A stretch of DNA of 64,000 nucleotides, from the NCBI GenBank assembly GCA_001464735.1, contig LNDU01000008.1, positions 1-64,000 on the forward strand. The letters are read 5' to 3'. The stretch is from Nitrospira sp. Ga0074138. Lineage in GTDB: Bacteria; Nitrospirota; Nitrospiria; Nitrospirales; Nitrospiraceae. The notes under the pieces were generated by a model, which was not told the origin of the DNA, did not search any database, and worked only from the letters and a program-made list of their open reading frames with translations. Position numbers and translations under genes: made by a program. Every line of letters starts with the position of its first letter. The first letter of the stretch is position 1. Below, piece by piece: positions 34,924 to 43,802 of the stretch.

Positions 34924-36745
34924 TGACCCTCTCAAGCATCATGGAAATAGTTGCGCCTTGATCGACTTGCCCTTCCGCCCATACCCGGCCGCCGTGTCGC
35001 TTCACGATACGTTGGACGATTGCCAGACCCACCCCGGTCCCTTCGAAGTCTTCCGCCCGGTGCAGCCGCTGGAACACACCGAACAATTTATGGACGTATC
35101 GTTGGTCGAATCCGACCCCGTTGTCGCAAATCCAATACACGATCTCCTTGGAATGCTGGGCGTCTTCGCTCCAGCCGATCTCGATTCGCGCACTGTCTCG
35201 GGGACGGGTGTATTTCAATGCATTGGATAGCAGATTGCTCCACACCTGCTTGAGCAGACGACGGTCGGCCCGACAGCGCGGCAGATCGTTCACGATGAAC
35301 TCAATTGTACGCCCTTCTCGATCCTGCTGAAGCTCGAGCCAGGCTTCTTTGATGATATCCTTGGGGTCGATGGCACGAAGCTCGATGGAAGAACGCGACA
35401 AGCGCGAGAAGGTCAACAGATCATCGATCAATTCTCCCATCCGCTGAGCTCCCTTGTGAATGATGCCCAAGCATCGGCGAGCCTCATCATTCAGCGCCGG
35501 ACCGTGATCTTCGAGGAGAATCTTGACGAACCCGTTGATTGATCGCAGGGGTGCCCGAAGGTCGTGAGAAACAGTATAACTGAACGCCTCCAGCTCTTTG
35601 TTAGCCTCAAGGAGCGCCTCCTCGGTCCGCTTACGCGCGGAAATATCTCGGACGGTTTCAGAGACTCCAATCAACCGTCCTTTTAGTAGCACAGGCGAGA
35701 CCGTGATAGAAACGTCTACCAGACTTCCATCTTTCCGGAGACGCTGCGTTTCCGTATTCCGGGGAGCCTGCTCTAGCCGCACGGTTTCAAACAGCGCGGT
35801 CGATTCCTGAAGCCGGTCATGAGGCACAAAGAGCCATTTGGGTTGCCCGATGGCCTGAGCCTCCGTCCACCCCAACAGTTTCTCGGCACCCTTGTTCCAT
35901 GTGAGAATGCGCGAGTCGGGCGAAAACGAAATGACGGCGTCATCCGTCGACTTCACGATTGCAGCCAGATGCGCCTGTTGCCATTCCGCTTCCTTGAGGG
36001 CCGTGATATCCCGCGTAAAACACCTGGTATGACTAAACTGGCCTCGGTTCCATGAGACATTGGCAACAATGGACACATCGCGAGTAGTTCCGTCTTTACG
36101 CAGGAGTTTGGCTTCATGGTTGTACAGCGTGTGCCCGACGGACAAGGCATTCAACATATGTTCTACCACCAGAGGGTCGACATGGAATTCGCGAATGTGG
36201 TGGCCGACATACTCTTCTCGGTCGTAACCGAGTAATTCCAACTCCGCTCGGTTAGCCCAGAGAATCGTTCCATCAGGACTTTCTCCGTGCAGGCCGATAG
36301 CAGCGCCCTCGACAAAATCTCGCAATTCGGCCTCGCTTCGGTGCAGGACCTCTCGCTGTTCCATCAATTGTTTCACCGACCATGTCGTCACTCCCACGGC
36401 CAGCATACCGATCAAGCGATTGATGAATCCAATGCTTGGATCGATCCCGGGAGGCGAGAGCCAGAATCCCAGCAACATCAATCCGGCACATATGCCGCCT
36501 ATGATAAAGATAAAGGAAGAAGAATGACGCTCCGACATGCCTCCGGCGATCCATAAAGGAAAGAGATAGAGCATCCAGACGACGAATCCCAGCGGAGTCA
36601 CACTGTCGAGAAGAAATATTGCACCGATACTGAGCACCAATACACCCCAGGTCCAGCGAGGGCCTGGAGTGAAAACCCATAAAGGAGTATTCAAGCGATG
36701 GAAGGACTGCGCTATATTCTCGAACAATTGTTGCTTCGATCGCAA
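34880..36745 (-). CDS. Membrane PAS-domain sensor histidine kinase
   Basis: A 621-residue protein. Four N-terminal transmembrane helices (~30-130) form a MASE-like module, then two PAS domains (~145-255, ~268-380), a HisKA domain with phospho-His in [14 protein letters not shown] (~397), and a HATPase domain ([49 protein letters not shown]). The core is of the phytochrome-kinase type and matches the Rcp1-like receiver downstream. Palindrome site E lies 96 bp upstream. The signal is unknown. Confidence 0.9.
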   Translation of the reverse strand: MRSKQQLFENIAQSFHRLNTPLWVFTPGPRWTWGVLVLSIGAIFLLDSVTPLGFVVWMLYLFPLWIAGGMSERHSSSFIFIIGGICAGLMLLGFWLSPPGIDPSIGFINRLIGMLAVGVTTWSVKQLMEQREVLHRSEAELRDFVEGAAIGLHGESPDGTILWANRAELELLGYDREEYVGHHIREFHVDPLVVEHMLNALSVGHTLYNHEAKLLRKDGTTRDVSIVANVSWNRGQFSHTRCFTRDITALKEAEWQQAHLAAIVKSTDDAVISFSPDSRILTWNKGAEKLLGWTEAQAIGQPKWLFVPHDRLQESTALFETVRLEQAPRNTETQRLRKDGSLVDVSITVSPVLLKGRLIGVSETVRDISARKRTEEALLEANKELEAFSYTVSHDLRAPLRSINGFVKILLEDHGPALNDEARRCLGIIHKGAQRMGELIDDLLTFSRLSRSSIELRAIDPKDIIKEAWLELQQDREGRTIEFIVNDLPRCRADRRLLKQVWSNLLSNALKYTRPRDSARIEIGWSEDAQHSKEIVYWICDNGVGFDQRYVHKLFGVFQRLHRAEDFEGTGVGLAIVQRIVKRHGGRVWAEGQVDQGATISMMLERVNEYEGAGVHLSPIG

Positions 36746-36841
36746 GGATCCAATCCTGTCGCCAAAAGGTAAGGTTGTACTGGTTTGCGACGTTAATCAG
36801 GAACCGGAAACACAATAGGTGATTCGTACCCGGTAGGCACA

Positions 36842-36857
36842 CTAGGGAGACCCCTAG
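36842..36857. promoter_or_regulatory. Palindrome site E: CTAGGGAGACCCCTAG
   Basis: Perfect CTAGG/CCTAG arms, extended to CACTAGG/CCTAGTG. It is 96 bp upstream of the PAS kinase operon. Confidence 0.7.
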
Positions 36858-36990
36858 TGCTGAGGACGAGTCCTCTTTCGTTGGTTGGAGACACTGTTCG
36901 GTCGGTTAACGCGAGATGGGCAGAGATTTCGATAGGCAGTTTGGAGGGGTAGTATCCTAGTGACCGCTCTCATATCGAAAGGCTCCATCA

Positions 36991-37932
36991 TCACCTGACA
37001 CGCGGCAATGCATGCCGCTGTAAGCTGTCTTCGAACAGATCCCGGTTGATCGCTTGGCCCGCAATGGCGCCCTGCCCGGCCGCGATGATCATCTGGCAGT
37101 TCGCCGGAGTCACGCATCCCGCCGCGTAGAGTCCCGGCACGGTCGTCTGCAGATAATGATCGACGACGACTTGACCGTCCTCATCCAGCTTCGCGCCGGC
37201 GTTTTCTGCCAGATCGTTATGAACGACATCGCCTCGTGTCGTAAACGCTCCCTCTACATTCACGGAACCACCCTGCTCAAAGATGATGGCTCTCAACCGT
37301 CCATTATCGTGCCGCACGGAACCGATGCGATCGTGTCGGATCGGAACCGCATATTCTTCGAGCCATCCGGCATGGTCTGCATCCCATCGAGGTCTGTGTC
37401 CATTCGTGCAGATCATCACGCTCGACGTGAACAACAGCATAGCAAGCGCATAGTCCGCCGCTTCATTATTCCCTCCGATGATGACGATCTTTTTGCCTTG
37501 CATGCGATAGGCGTCGCAATCTTTGCAGAAAAAGAGACTCTGTCCCAAACATTCCTTCACGCCGGGAATCTCCGGTGGAAGATGCGTCAGGCCGGTGGCG
37601 AGGAGCACGCGCCGGGCCCGATAGACAGTGTCTGTTCCGCTGAGACAGAATGTGTCACCGTCATGGGTCAACGAACGGATGTCGTCTTCGGTCATCTCGA
37701 CGTCGAACCGAACGACCTGCTCCACCCCTCGCGCGAGGAGATCCTCGCCGGCGATTCCCTTCGGAAATCCCAGATAGTTCTGGACATCGGATTCCCATTT
37801 GGCCATCGATCGATTCGTATGGATGAGCAGCGTCTCGCGCCGGCTTCGACCGAGGTAAATAGCCGCGGACAGTCCCGCCAGTCCTCCTCCGATGATAATG
37901 ACCTCACGGGTTCCCATCTGCGCGTCGGTCAT
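36991..37932 (-). CDS. Thioredoxin-reductase-like FAD/NAD(P) oxidoreductase
   Basis: A 313-residue flavoprotein. The FAD-binding motif GGGLAGLSAA is at the N-terminus, a redox-type FFCKDCDAYR with a CxxC pair lies at ~137-146, the nucleotide-binding VIIGGNNEAADYA follows, and GLYAAGCVTP closes the FAD site. The layout is that of the low-molecular-weight thioredoxin reductase family. The CKDCD motif differs from the CATC of canonical TrxB, so the partner may not be thioredoxin. Confidence 0.85.
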   Translation of the reverse strand: MTDAQMGTREVIIIGGGLAGLSAAIYLGRSRRETLLIHTNRSMAKWESDVQNYLGFPKGIAGEDLLARGVEQVVRFDVEMTEDDIRSLTHDGDTFCLSGTDTVYRARRVLLATGLTHLPPEIPGVKECLGQSLFFCKDCDAYRMQGKKIVIIGGNNEAADYALAMLLFTSSVMICTNGHRPRWDADHAGWLEEYAVPIRHDRIGSVRHDNGRLRAIIFEQGGSVNVEGAFTTRGDVVHNDLAENAGAKLDEDGQVVVDHYLQTTVPGLYAAGCVTPANCQMIIAAGQGAIAGQAINRDLFEDSLQRHALPRVR

Positions 37933-37950
37933 CGATCAGTTCGCCATTTC

Positions 37951-38259
37951 CTAGAGAATTCCGGTCTGTGAAAATACGGTCAGCTCACATATCACTCGCT
38001 CAAAGCGAGGTCTCCACTCCGACTGTGAGGCAAAATGCGCAGGCGTGTCCATGGCCTGTTGATAGAGGTTCGCTGTCGACAGCGCCCATTGCCTAGCGAT
38101 ATTCAGGCCATCTCGTGCATTCAAGAGCTTGAGCCGGGTTCGCTCATTCATAGGAAGTTGCTCCAGTGATCGACCGACTTCACTTTTGCCAGGCAATGTG
38201 GCAAACAACGGATGTGGCGCGCCGGGCGCCGCTGCCTGCTTACAGAGCACCCTCACCAC
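37951..38259 (-). CDS. Hypothetical 102-residue protein
   Basis: Starts at GTG, with a possible GGCAGG upstream, and ends 18 bp before the flavoprotein start. The sequence is mostly helical with several Trp/Phe residues (LNIARQWALSTANLYQQAMD, SEWRPRFERVICEL) and has a plausible codon pattern. I do not recognise a family. It could be a small co-transcribed gene, or a chance frame. Confidence 0.35.
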   Translation of the reverse strand: MVRVLCKQAAAPGAPHPLFATLPGKSEVGRSLEQLPMNERTRLKLLNARDGLNIARQWALSTANLYQQAMDTPAHFASQSEWRPRFERVICELTVFSQTGIL

Positions 38260-38663
38260 CTGCCAACTATCGCCTCTAAATTAGTCCATCACATGCAATA
38301 GTATTGGCAATCCGGTGTCAGTCAATGCGGAAAGGCCCTGGCCGCTCTTACACACTCTGGACAATCAGCACTACAGGTATCGGTTTGATGTGTGGCTGTC
38401 GATTCACACATCCCCATTTCTGTGTTTTTTGTGAGCCGCTGCTCATAATGGCATGATGCGGGAATGAAGTGCGGGGCCATTCTGAGGGGTCGCAGGCTGC
38501 CCTGGCCCGTGGTTACGTTGACCCCTAGCAAGTGAAGATCATTGGTTTGATGATTCCTTCGTGAGAGTTTAGCCCTCAGGGATCGTCGGTAATTTGTTGT
38601 TCCTAGCCTCATGCTCGTCATAACAATCGAACGGACACCTGCCGCTTTTTACACTCACGATCG
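38260..38663. other. Intergenic region without a convincing gene
   Basis: A 99-codon minus frame (38322-38621) ends with a Cys-rich segment (TCSADCPECVRAARAF) that could be a fragment, but no ribosome site or family supports it. A half-palindrome CCCCTAG occurs at 38521-38527. Otherwise nothing seen. Confidence 0.3.
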
Positions 38664-39371
38664 CTACAGCTTGGGGATCCGGAGGGTTTTGCTGATCATC
38701 AGGGTTCCCGAGAAGACGAACATGAGCGACAATGGATGGAGATCCCAGGGCCCGACAGCCCATGCGCCCCAGTACAGATACTCGCCGAGTCGATCTTGCC
38801 AGGCCGCGAAGGCAAGGATGCTGGTCAGCAGCACGGTTGTCGGAATGGGGGTGCCTTCAAAATAGGCCACCCTGTCCCTACCCAAAGAGAGGCTTTCTGC
38901 AGTTACATTATATCGAGCCAGTCGGCTCACCCCGCAGCAGACGAAGTAGATCAGCGCGATCCAGTCCCACCCTCCCTGAAGGCCAGCAGCAAATCCGAGG
39001 GTCGCCGGTGCAACTCCGAAGGAGATAATGTCAGCCAGCGAATCCAATTCACGCCCGAGCACCGACTGCTGATGCAGTCGTCGAGCGACGAGTCCATCGA
39101 ACCAGTCGAAGAGAAGCGCCGCGGGGGACAACGCTGTGGCGGCGAAGAAATGGAGGGGCAACCGGCTACTCATGTAGCGCATGGCAAAAAACACAGCTGC
39201 CAGACCGCATGCAGCATTGGCGAGGCTCAGCACATCGGCCACATGAAACTCGCGGAGCATCGAGAAATATTTCGGAGGTGTAGCGGTCACGGTGGGAACA
39301 CCTATGCGGGGGAACACACGCACAACATCAGACCCTCCCGAGCCTACCCCTAATGAGCGAGCGCTAATCAT
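38664..39371 (-). CDS. CDP-alcohol phosphatidyltransferase, PssA-like
   Basis: About 235 residues from ATG 39371, which has GGGAG just upstream. The CDP-OH-P signature is complete: DWFDGLVARRL, then GRELDSLADIISFG, giving the DGxxAR-G-D-D pattern. Six or more transmembrane helices follow. The family condenses CDP-diacylglycerol with serine or another alcohol at the inner membrane. It resembles bacterial phosphatidylserine synthase of the membrane type; head-group specificity is not certain. It is isolated, with no phosphatidylserine decarboxylase nearby. Confidence 0.8.
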   Translation of the reverse strand: MISARSLGVGSGGSDVVRVFPRIGVPTVTATPPKYFSMLREFHVADVLSLANAACGLAAVFFAMRYMSSRLPLHFFAATALSPAALLFDWFDGLVARRLHQQSVLGRELDSLADIISFGVAPATLGFAAGLQGGWDWIALIYFVCCGVSRLARYNVTAESLSLGRDRVAYFEGTPIPTTVLLTSILAFAAWQDRLGEYLYWGAWAVGPWDLHPLSLMFVFSGTLMISKTLRIPKL

Positions 39372-39502
39372 GATCTCCCGGTGCAGAATTTTCTTTGCCG
39401 CACCACAGACTGGCGTATCAGCTAGTCTTCGGTCAAAAAGCTCGCTCCCACGGAAGTGTTGCGGTCGATCCAACGCTACGCCCACTCAAAAACATAGGCG
39501 GG

Positions 39503-39528
39503 GGCGGTAGGCTTGGAGGCCCACCGCC
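39503..39528 (-). terminator. Stem-loop terminator after the small periplasmic gene
   Basis: On the minus strand GGCGGTGGGCC and GCCTACCGCC form a hairpin just after the stop at 39540, followed within ~15 bases by a T5 run. Consistent with a Rho-independent terminator. Confidence 0.5.
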
Positions 39529-39539
39529 GTGGGAAGACA

Positions 39540-39857
39540 CTATTTCTCAATCCGCTGCAAGGTGGTCACGTGGCCTTTATCGGTGACGTAGGCTTTGACC
39601 ATATCGCCATCCACCACCTTGTCGAGCTTCGTGCTCTTATCCACATGCACTCTTACTAATTCCCCGTCTGTATTTCTTATCGAATAATACTCTCCCTCGA
39701 TGTTCATGAGAGTGCCTTTTATGGCATCCTTGGTTATTCTTTCTCCGATGGTGGGCGTGGCTTCCTTCTCTTTCATGGGATCGGCCGCAAGAGCGAGTCC
39801 TCCCCCCCCCGCGACTAGTGTTGCGACGATCAGCATTTCATAATATCTCTTCATCAT
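39540..39857 (-). CDS. Small periplasmic OB-like protein, paralogue 3
   Basis: 105 residues with a signal peptide (VATLVAGGGGLALAADP) and GGGAGGA before ATG 39857. The mature domain AIKGTLMNIEGEYYSIRNTD, LVRVHVDKSTKLD, GDMVKAYVTDKGHVTTL aligns with the proteins at 25294 and 25863. Conserved positions are G-x-L/V-x-x-I/V-x-G-x-Y-Y and VR-H-V/A-D-x-T/S-T-K. Palindrome site F lies 74 bp upstream. Function unknown. Confidence 0.75.
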   Translation of the reverse strand: MMKRYYEMLIVATLVAGGGGLALAADPMKEKEATPTIGERITKDAIKGTLMNIEGEYYSIRNTDGELVRVHVDKSTKLDKVVDGDMVKAYVTDKGHVTTLQRIEK

Positions 39858-39931
39858 AATGAATCCTCCCGTTTCATGAGTTGAGTTAAATTCAACTTTA
39901 ATAGACTAACCCGTAAGAGCAGGAGCATATA

Positions 39932-39947
39932 CTGGGGAAATCCCCAT
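39932..39947. promoter_or_regulatory. Palindrome site F: CTGGGGAAATCCCCAT
   Basis: A divergent member: the arms are CTGGG/CCCAT, but the GGGGAAATCCCC centre is itself palindromic. It is 74 bp upstream of the small periplasmic gene. Confidence 0.5.
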
Positions 39948-40057
39948 CCACTTAGGGGTGAGTGAGTATCTGGAAACGCATGCTGGATCAACCTGAAACT
40001 GGAGTAAAGAATCCGAGTTCGACAGAACGATGAGACGAGTTTGATGTGAGGCGATAG

Positions 40058-40228
40058 AGGGCCGAGGCTGGGGACGCCGGCGACGCTGAATGCCACCGTC
40101 AGCACCTCGCCTTTCTTGCCGTCGGGATAATCGATGGGCGCGGGGTGAATTGCCTCAACCTCGCTGTCTGGGAACGTCTTGGCGTAGAAGCGCGCCGCAG
40201 CTTCGAAGGAGCAATCGAGAAATTGACA
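40058..40228 (-). pseudogene. Fragment of a PhnB-like VOC-family protein
   Basis: On the minus strand SFEAAARFYAKTFPDSEVEA is followed by PIDYPDGKKGEVLTVAFSVA and GVPSLG. This matches the N-terminal third of PhnB/3-demethylubiquinone methyltransferase-like VOC proteins. No start codon or ribosome site remains and the domain stops abruptly, so it is a gene fragment truncated at both ends. Confidence 0.6.
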
Positions 40229-40262
40229 GCAGAAAAGAGATCGGCTCCTGCCGCATCACTGG

Positions 40263-40442
40263 TCACGTGTCATTCCGAGACCGTTTTTCAGCTACATTTT
40301 CCCCGCACACAATGCAGTTATAATTTCCAGTTTGATATCCTCCCTCACTCCATTCCAATTCTAGGTTCAAATGCTCGCACTCGATGGGATGGGCTTGCCC
40401 TTTCCATTTAACCCGCAGTTCAGCGGCTTGCGTCGTAGTCAT
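40263..40442 (-). CDS. 59-residue small protein with CxxC zinc-knuckle-like motif
   Basis: A small gene starting at ATG 40442 with GGAGGAGC ideally placed upstream. It encodes MTTTQAAELRVKWKGQAHPI and continues through CEHLNLELEWSEGGY to NYNCIVCGENV, with Cys residues that could bind a metal (Cys-His plus CIVC). The start overlaps the stop of the upstream frame by 4 bp (ATGA), indicating coupling. I do not know the family. Confidence 0.65.
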   Translation of the reverse strand: MTTTQAAELRVKWKGQAHPIECEHLNLELEWSEGGYQTGNYNCIVCGENVAEKRSRNDT

Positions 40443-40681
40443 TGCTCCTCCATGAATATAAGCCCCTTGATCACTACTCTGCGTCTATTGTTAGTCGACC
40501 GTACACAGCGAACAGCTGAGTGAGTCCTTCTGGCGCCTTTTTGAGAATGACATGCATGGCAGTCTCGGTGTCGATAAACATCGATTCCCATGCCTGCATG
40601 GACGAAAGCCGCCATGAGAAACACGACAGCTTCGCCGAATAGCAGCAATCGAATAGACGAAATTCTCTTGGCACCGTTCAT
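40439..40681 (-). CDS. Short membrane-protein frame, probably truncated or frameshifted
   Basis: From ATG 40681, with GAGGG upstream, the frame has one transmembrane helix (LLLFGEAVVFLMAAFVHAGM) followed by a low-complexity basic tail. The beginning resembles multi-spanning small membrane proteins, but the expected further helices are absent, and another frame is open over the same bases. A CHACH string in the tail mimics a heme site but has no supporting context. Probably a remnant. Confidence 0.35.
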   Translation of the reverse strand: MNGAKRISSIRLLLFGEAVVFLMAAFVHAGMGIDVYRHRDCHACHSQKGARRTHSAVRCVRSTNNRRRVVIKGLIFMEEQ

Positions 40682-40692
40682 GCGGATGCCCT

Positions 40693-41054
40693 CTATTCGT
40701 TGGAATTCTTGTGCCATGTCCCGTCAGACTGACAACGGGCTACCTCGATGGCATAGACTGTGATCGGCGTCGTCCCCGACAGACTCCATTGTGTATGCAT
40801 CAAGGCGATATCCACAGTTTCGACCACCCGTTTGGCGTTGAAATCGAATCGAGTCTTCTTCTCCGCAATCGGAGCCAACTCTGCTTTCAAAGCGTACGGA
40901 CCTCTCGTGACCTCGCCGCCCTGATTGGCAAACACAGCTTCGGCGTCATACAGGCTGAGCACCATTTCCAGATCACCGTTGACCATCGCTCGCTGAAACA
41001 GACGACAGATATCCTCTGGAGTGTGTGCCAGGCATACTGTGCCTCCATGCGCAT
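40693..41054 (-). pseudogene. SnoaL/ketosteroid-isomerase-like protein, broken at both ends
   Basis: The core MVNGDLEMVLSLYDAEAVFA, GPYALKAELAPIAEKK, VETVDIALMHTQWSL is typical of the SnoaL/DUF4440 fold. ATG 41054 (MRMEAQYA) is in a different frame from the continuing HTPEDICRLFQRAMVNGD, so one frameshift lies near the N-terminus. The C-terminus ends early at DGTWHKNSNE where homologues continue with a further strand. Confidence 0.55.
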
Positions 41055-41583
41055 TTCTCGTGCACGTTCCTTGACAATACGGTGCTACGTCGCACTCGCG
41101 ATCAAAATGTAACAGGCAATGTCATGACGTACCTTCATCTAACTCATGGTCGAATAACAGCCTGCAAATCGATAGCGAAATCCGACAACATTGAGAATTC
41201 AGGTGCAACAAGCCCACCAAAGGATCTGTAACGCAGACCTCATGAACAATTCTTGGGCATTCTCTATATTTCCATTACTTGCATCTCTCGCTTCGCACAC
41301 GCGAAAGCCACAGCAAATAGACAATCTGTTCTGACCCTGGACAGACTGTCCTCCAGAGATCTCGACCGCAATGTTCTGGAAAACGTAATGAGTAGGTGGA
41401 GGCTACGCGGCTAAAGATTTGGACCAGTTTGGTTAACCTGATCAACAACTACTTGCGGAATCGACGTGGAACGAGACTTGTAAGGTTCTGCTTCAGACAG
41501 TTTATTAACCACACAACCCTTGAGTCTCCTGATCATCGGCGTCGTAGGCGTGATGGGACCCCCGAAACTGTTAATTCAGCAAC
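41055..41583. other. Intergenic region with no recognised gene
   Basis: More than 500 bp of moderately AT-rich DNA on the gene-debris side of the next small gene. Short frames have no family features or ribosome sites. Confidence 0.35.
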
Positions 41584-41609
41584 TGTGACACTCAGAATGA
41601 CCTGTCACA
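41584..41609. promoter_or_regulatory. TGTGACA-N12-TGTCACA inverted repeat
   Basis: Perfect 7-bp arms separated by 12 bp, 31 bp upstream of the small secreted-protein start. The TGTGA half-site resembles CRP/FNR-type half-sites, but the spacer is longer than the standard 6. Candidate operator or short stem-loop. Confidence 0.4.
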
Positions 41610-41640
41610 CTTGAGCTGTGAGTGGTTAGAAGAAGTTCTT

Positions 41641-41832
41641 ATGTGGCTCTTGATTCTGATTTTACTGAATGATGTGCATGGGCTCACAAAGACCACGGTG
41701 CTTCAGACGTATACCACCGCTCAGGAATGCCAAAGCGAGAGGAACCGCATCGGCTTCGAGATGGCAGCAGCCTACCCTTATGAACGCGATTTTGTGATCG
41801 CATGTCAATTGGACACAAAGCACGAGTCATAG
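41641..41832 (+). CDS. Small secreted protein, 63 residues
   Basis: From ATG 41641: MWLLILILLNDVHGLTKTTV is a short signal- or anchor-like segment, then YTTAQECQSERNRIGFEMAA and AYPYERDFVIACQLDTKHE. Two Cys residues may form a disulfide. Codon use looks real, but the ribosome site (AGAAG) is weak. Family and function are not recognised. Confidence 0.5.
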   Translation: MWLLILILLNDVHGLTKTTVLQTYTTAQECQSERNRIGFEMAAAYPYERDFVIACQLDTKHES

Positions 41833-42174
41833 AAACATAAGGAGTTCGGACTATCTGACGAGTAGTAGGAGAAGCGAGCTGAGGGGACTGATCCTCACCA
41901 CGGCTAAAATGAACTGCTTGAGTACACTGTTACGGAGTTCCATACCTCTCAAAAAAAGAGCCATGCACATCGAAGGTCGATAGCCAGCGATCGTCTCTTT
42001 GCGGATGCTTTCACGCCATATGAGCAGGACAATTCGTCGTGTGGCGGAACAGTTGTCCGGGAGGACTGTCGTAAAAACTCTCTTACCCATAGGCTGCCTC
42101 GATCGGAGCGAATGGCCATAAGAGAGGAATAGAGATTGCATATTGCATTCATATTTTCCCGAGTGATCCGGGAT
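41833..42174. other. Intergenic region, no gene seen
   Basis: This lies upstream of the universal stress gene. It contains GTCC-GGGA-GGAC near 42055 as a small palindrome, but no CTAGG-N6-CCTAG copy and no convincing small gene. Confidence 0.3.
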
Positions 42175-42660
42175 ATGCGCGTTCTTCTGGCTGTAGACCA
42201 ATCTGAAAGCGCCCTGCGTGCGGTGCGATATGTTGGATCAGTCTTGCATCGCACACCGGATGTCACGGTGACGATCTTTCATGTCCTCAGACCGATGCCA
42301 CGCGTCTTGTTGGAGCACGGCGGATCTGAAAATCCTGATATGGAAGAAGCTCTCGGCGCCCGCTTACGGGAAGAACAGCGGACATGGGTGAAGTTAGAAA
42401 GTGCGGCTGAATGCCCCATTCTCGAACAAGCTTGTGAAGCGTTGGTACGGACGGGTTTCGCCAAGGGTCTGGTCACCCTGAAATTTGGACGTGAGGACGA
42501 CATTGCGAAAACTATTCTCGAAGAAGCGAGATCTGGATGTTACGAGACAATCGTCGTAGGTCGCACCGGCACGTCCGGGATCAAGCGTGTCTTTGGCGGC
42601 GGTATCACCGACCATCTGCTGCATGATGCGCGAGGCTTCGCAGTTTGGATCATTGAATAG
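42175..42660 (+). CDS. Universal stress protein (UspA family)
   Basis: 161 residues from MRVLLAVDQS at 42175; the first ATG (42136) adds a tail with no family match. The Usp fold is clear: LLAVDQSESALRAVRYV at the start, and near the end the nucleotide-binding pattern ETIVVGRTGTSGIKRVFGGG (G-x2-G-x9-G type) with ITDHLL. Such proteins bind ATP and are induced by starvation and stress. Confidence 0.85.
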   Translation: MRVLLAVDQSESALRAVRYVGSVLHRTPDVTVTIFHVLRPMPRVLLEHGGSENPDMEEALGARLREEQRTWVKLESAAECPILEQACEALVRTGFAKGLVTLKFGREDDIAKTILEEARSGCYETIVVGRTGTSGIKRVFGGGITDHLLHDARGFAVWIIE

Positions 42661-42823
42661 TATCGGAATATCACGAACTCTTCCCTGTAAAAGGCTTTCC
42701 GACCAGGTAGCGCCCGCTCCCCTTCCGCGGATCTCCATCGCTTCTCATCGAGCACTCTTCATAAACAAGTTCGGCACCCGCGCAATGCGGGCAAGCAGTT
42801 GATCTGCTGGGTATGAATGCGGT

Positions 42824-43417
42824 TTACCGCTTCCTCGAGTATGTGATCTCCATCATTAAGATCTCGGTGCCTTTCCCATGCGGCCCGTACATCTCAAGAA
42901 TTTGCGTGTTAGTGTCTGGAAACTTCCAGACGGCGCGCTGCTTCAAAGGGCCTTCAAATGGATCCGCAAGATAGCCGTGCAAGGTGATGGTTGTATTGTC
43001 GGCACCGGCCTTGCCTTCCATGGAAAAGATGCCGGTCCCCAACGAATCGATCCACGTCATCACATACTTTTTAGTGAAATTGTCATAACCCTGCATCCCG
43101 ATGCCGGTAAAGGGATGTCCCATCATCGTGCCCGTGCAATCCTGTTGTACATAACGGCCATCGAGCAGCGTTTTATATTCGCACGTGCCCGAGGATTCCG
43201 ACGGTGGCTTACCCGGCTCGATCCATTCTTTCGTATGCGTCGTCCAAGTGCCTGCGAGGCTGGCCAGTCGTTTATGGGGCTCCCCCGGTGTGGCCAATTT
43301 CCGGTAGGTATCGAGCATCACCTGCGGGTCAACGGCCTTCTTTGCCTGGCTCTCCTCTGCCAATGCCGGAGCCGAAAGCAGACAGAGGACAAGGAATGTG
43401 GGTAACGTGCGATACAT
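42824..43417 (-). CDS. Secreted DUF1579-family protein
   Basis: 197 residues with a signal peptide (LVLCLLSAPALAEES). The DUF1579 core is recognisable: HKRLASLAGTWTTHTKEWIE, YVQQDCTGTMMGHPFTGIGM, YDNFTKKYVMTWIDSLGTGI. The lipocalin-like beta-barrel fold is inferred for the family; the ligand is unknown. GGGAGAAG precedes ATG 43417. A partial copy of the palindrome (site G) is 191 bp upstream. Confidence 0.8.
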   Translation of the reverse strand: MYRTLPTFLVLCLLSAPALAEESQAKKAVDPQVMLDTYRKLATPGEPHKRLASLAGTWTTHTKEWIEPGKPPSESSGTCEYKTLLDGRYVQQDCTGTMMGHPFTGIGMQGYDNFTKKYVMTWIDSLGTGIFSMEGKAGADNTTITLHGYLADPFEGPLKQRAVWKFPDTNTQILEMYGPHGKGTEILMMEITYSRKR

Positions 43418-43608
43418 AAGCGTCTTCTCCCTGAGGACTGTCGGATTTGGTTCGTGTGAGCGTTTGCATCACATTTAGTATGATTACCACGAGGCTGGCT
43501 TTTCTCGTTACCTCCCTATACCGACTCAGTATGCCGGTGACGGTTGTAGCCCTTTAACACGGCGCTACCTCCTACCTGTAATAAAGCAGCGATTTTCAGA
43601 CGACCCAA

Positions 43609-43624
43609 CTCGCCAAATCCCTAG
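43609..43624. promoter_or_regulatory. Partial palindrome site G: CTCGCCAAATCCCTAG
   Basis: The right arm CCTAG and spacer CAAATC match sites B and C, but the left arm is degenerate. It lies in the divergent region, 191 bp from the DUF1579 gene and 178 bp from the pyrophosphatase start. The rest of 43418-43802 shows no gene. Confidence 0.35.
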
Positions 43625-43802
43625 GGGGGGGTACCAATTGAACCAGACTACTGACCGGTATCGATTGGGACATATCTGCACGCACCGCGAATGTTGGGAA
43701 ACATTGGTTGATGATACCCAATGCGCGGCGAAGAAAGCCGCACTCACTCATCCGACGTGGCTGGTGCAGCACTGAGCGGCACATAGTTTGCTCATTTTTT
43801 GC

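Noticed and set aside
38322..38621. Cys-containing 99-codon frame (TCSADCPEC)
   Set aside because: No ribosome site, no hydrophobic core and no neighbour relation; kept only as a note in the intergenic entry.
40439..40717. CHACH string as a cytochrome c heme site
   Set aside because: The motif sits in a basic low-complexity tail of a probably frameshifted frame, after a single transmembrane helix, with no distal Met/His ligand pattern.
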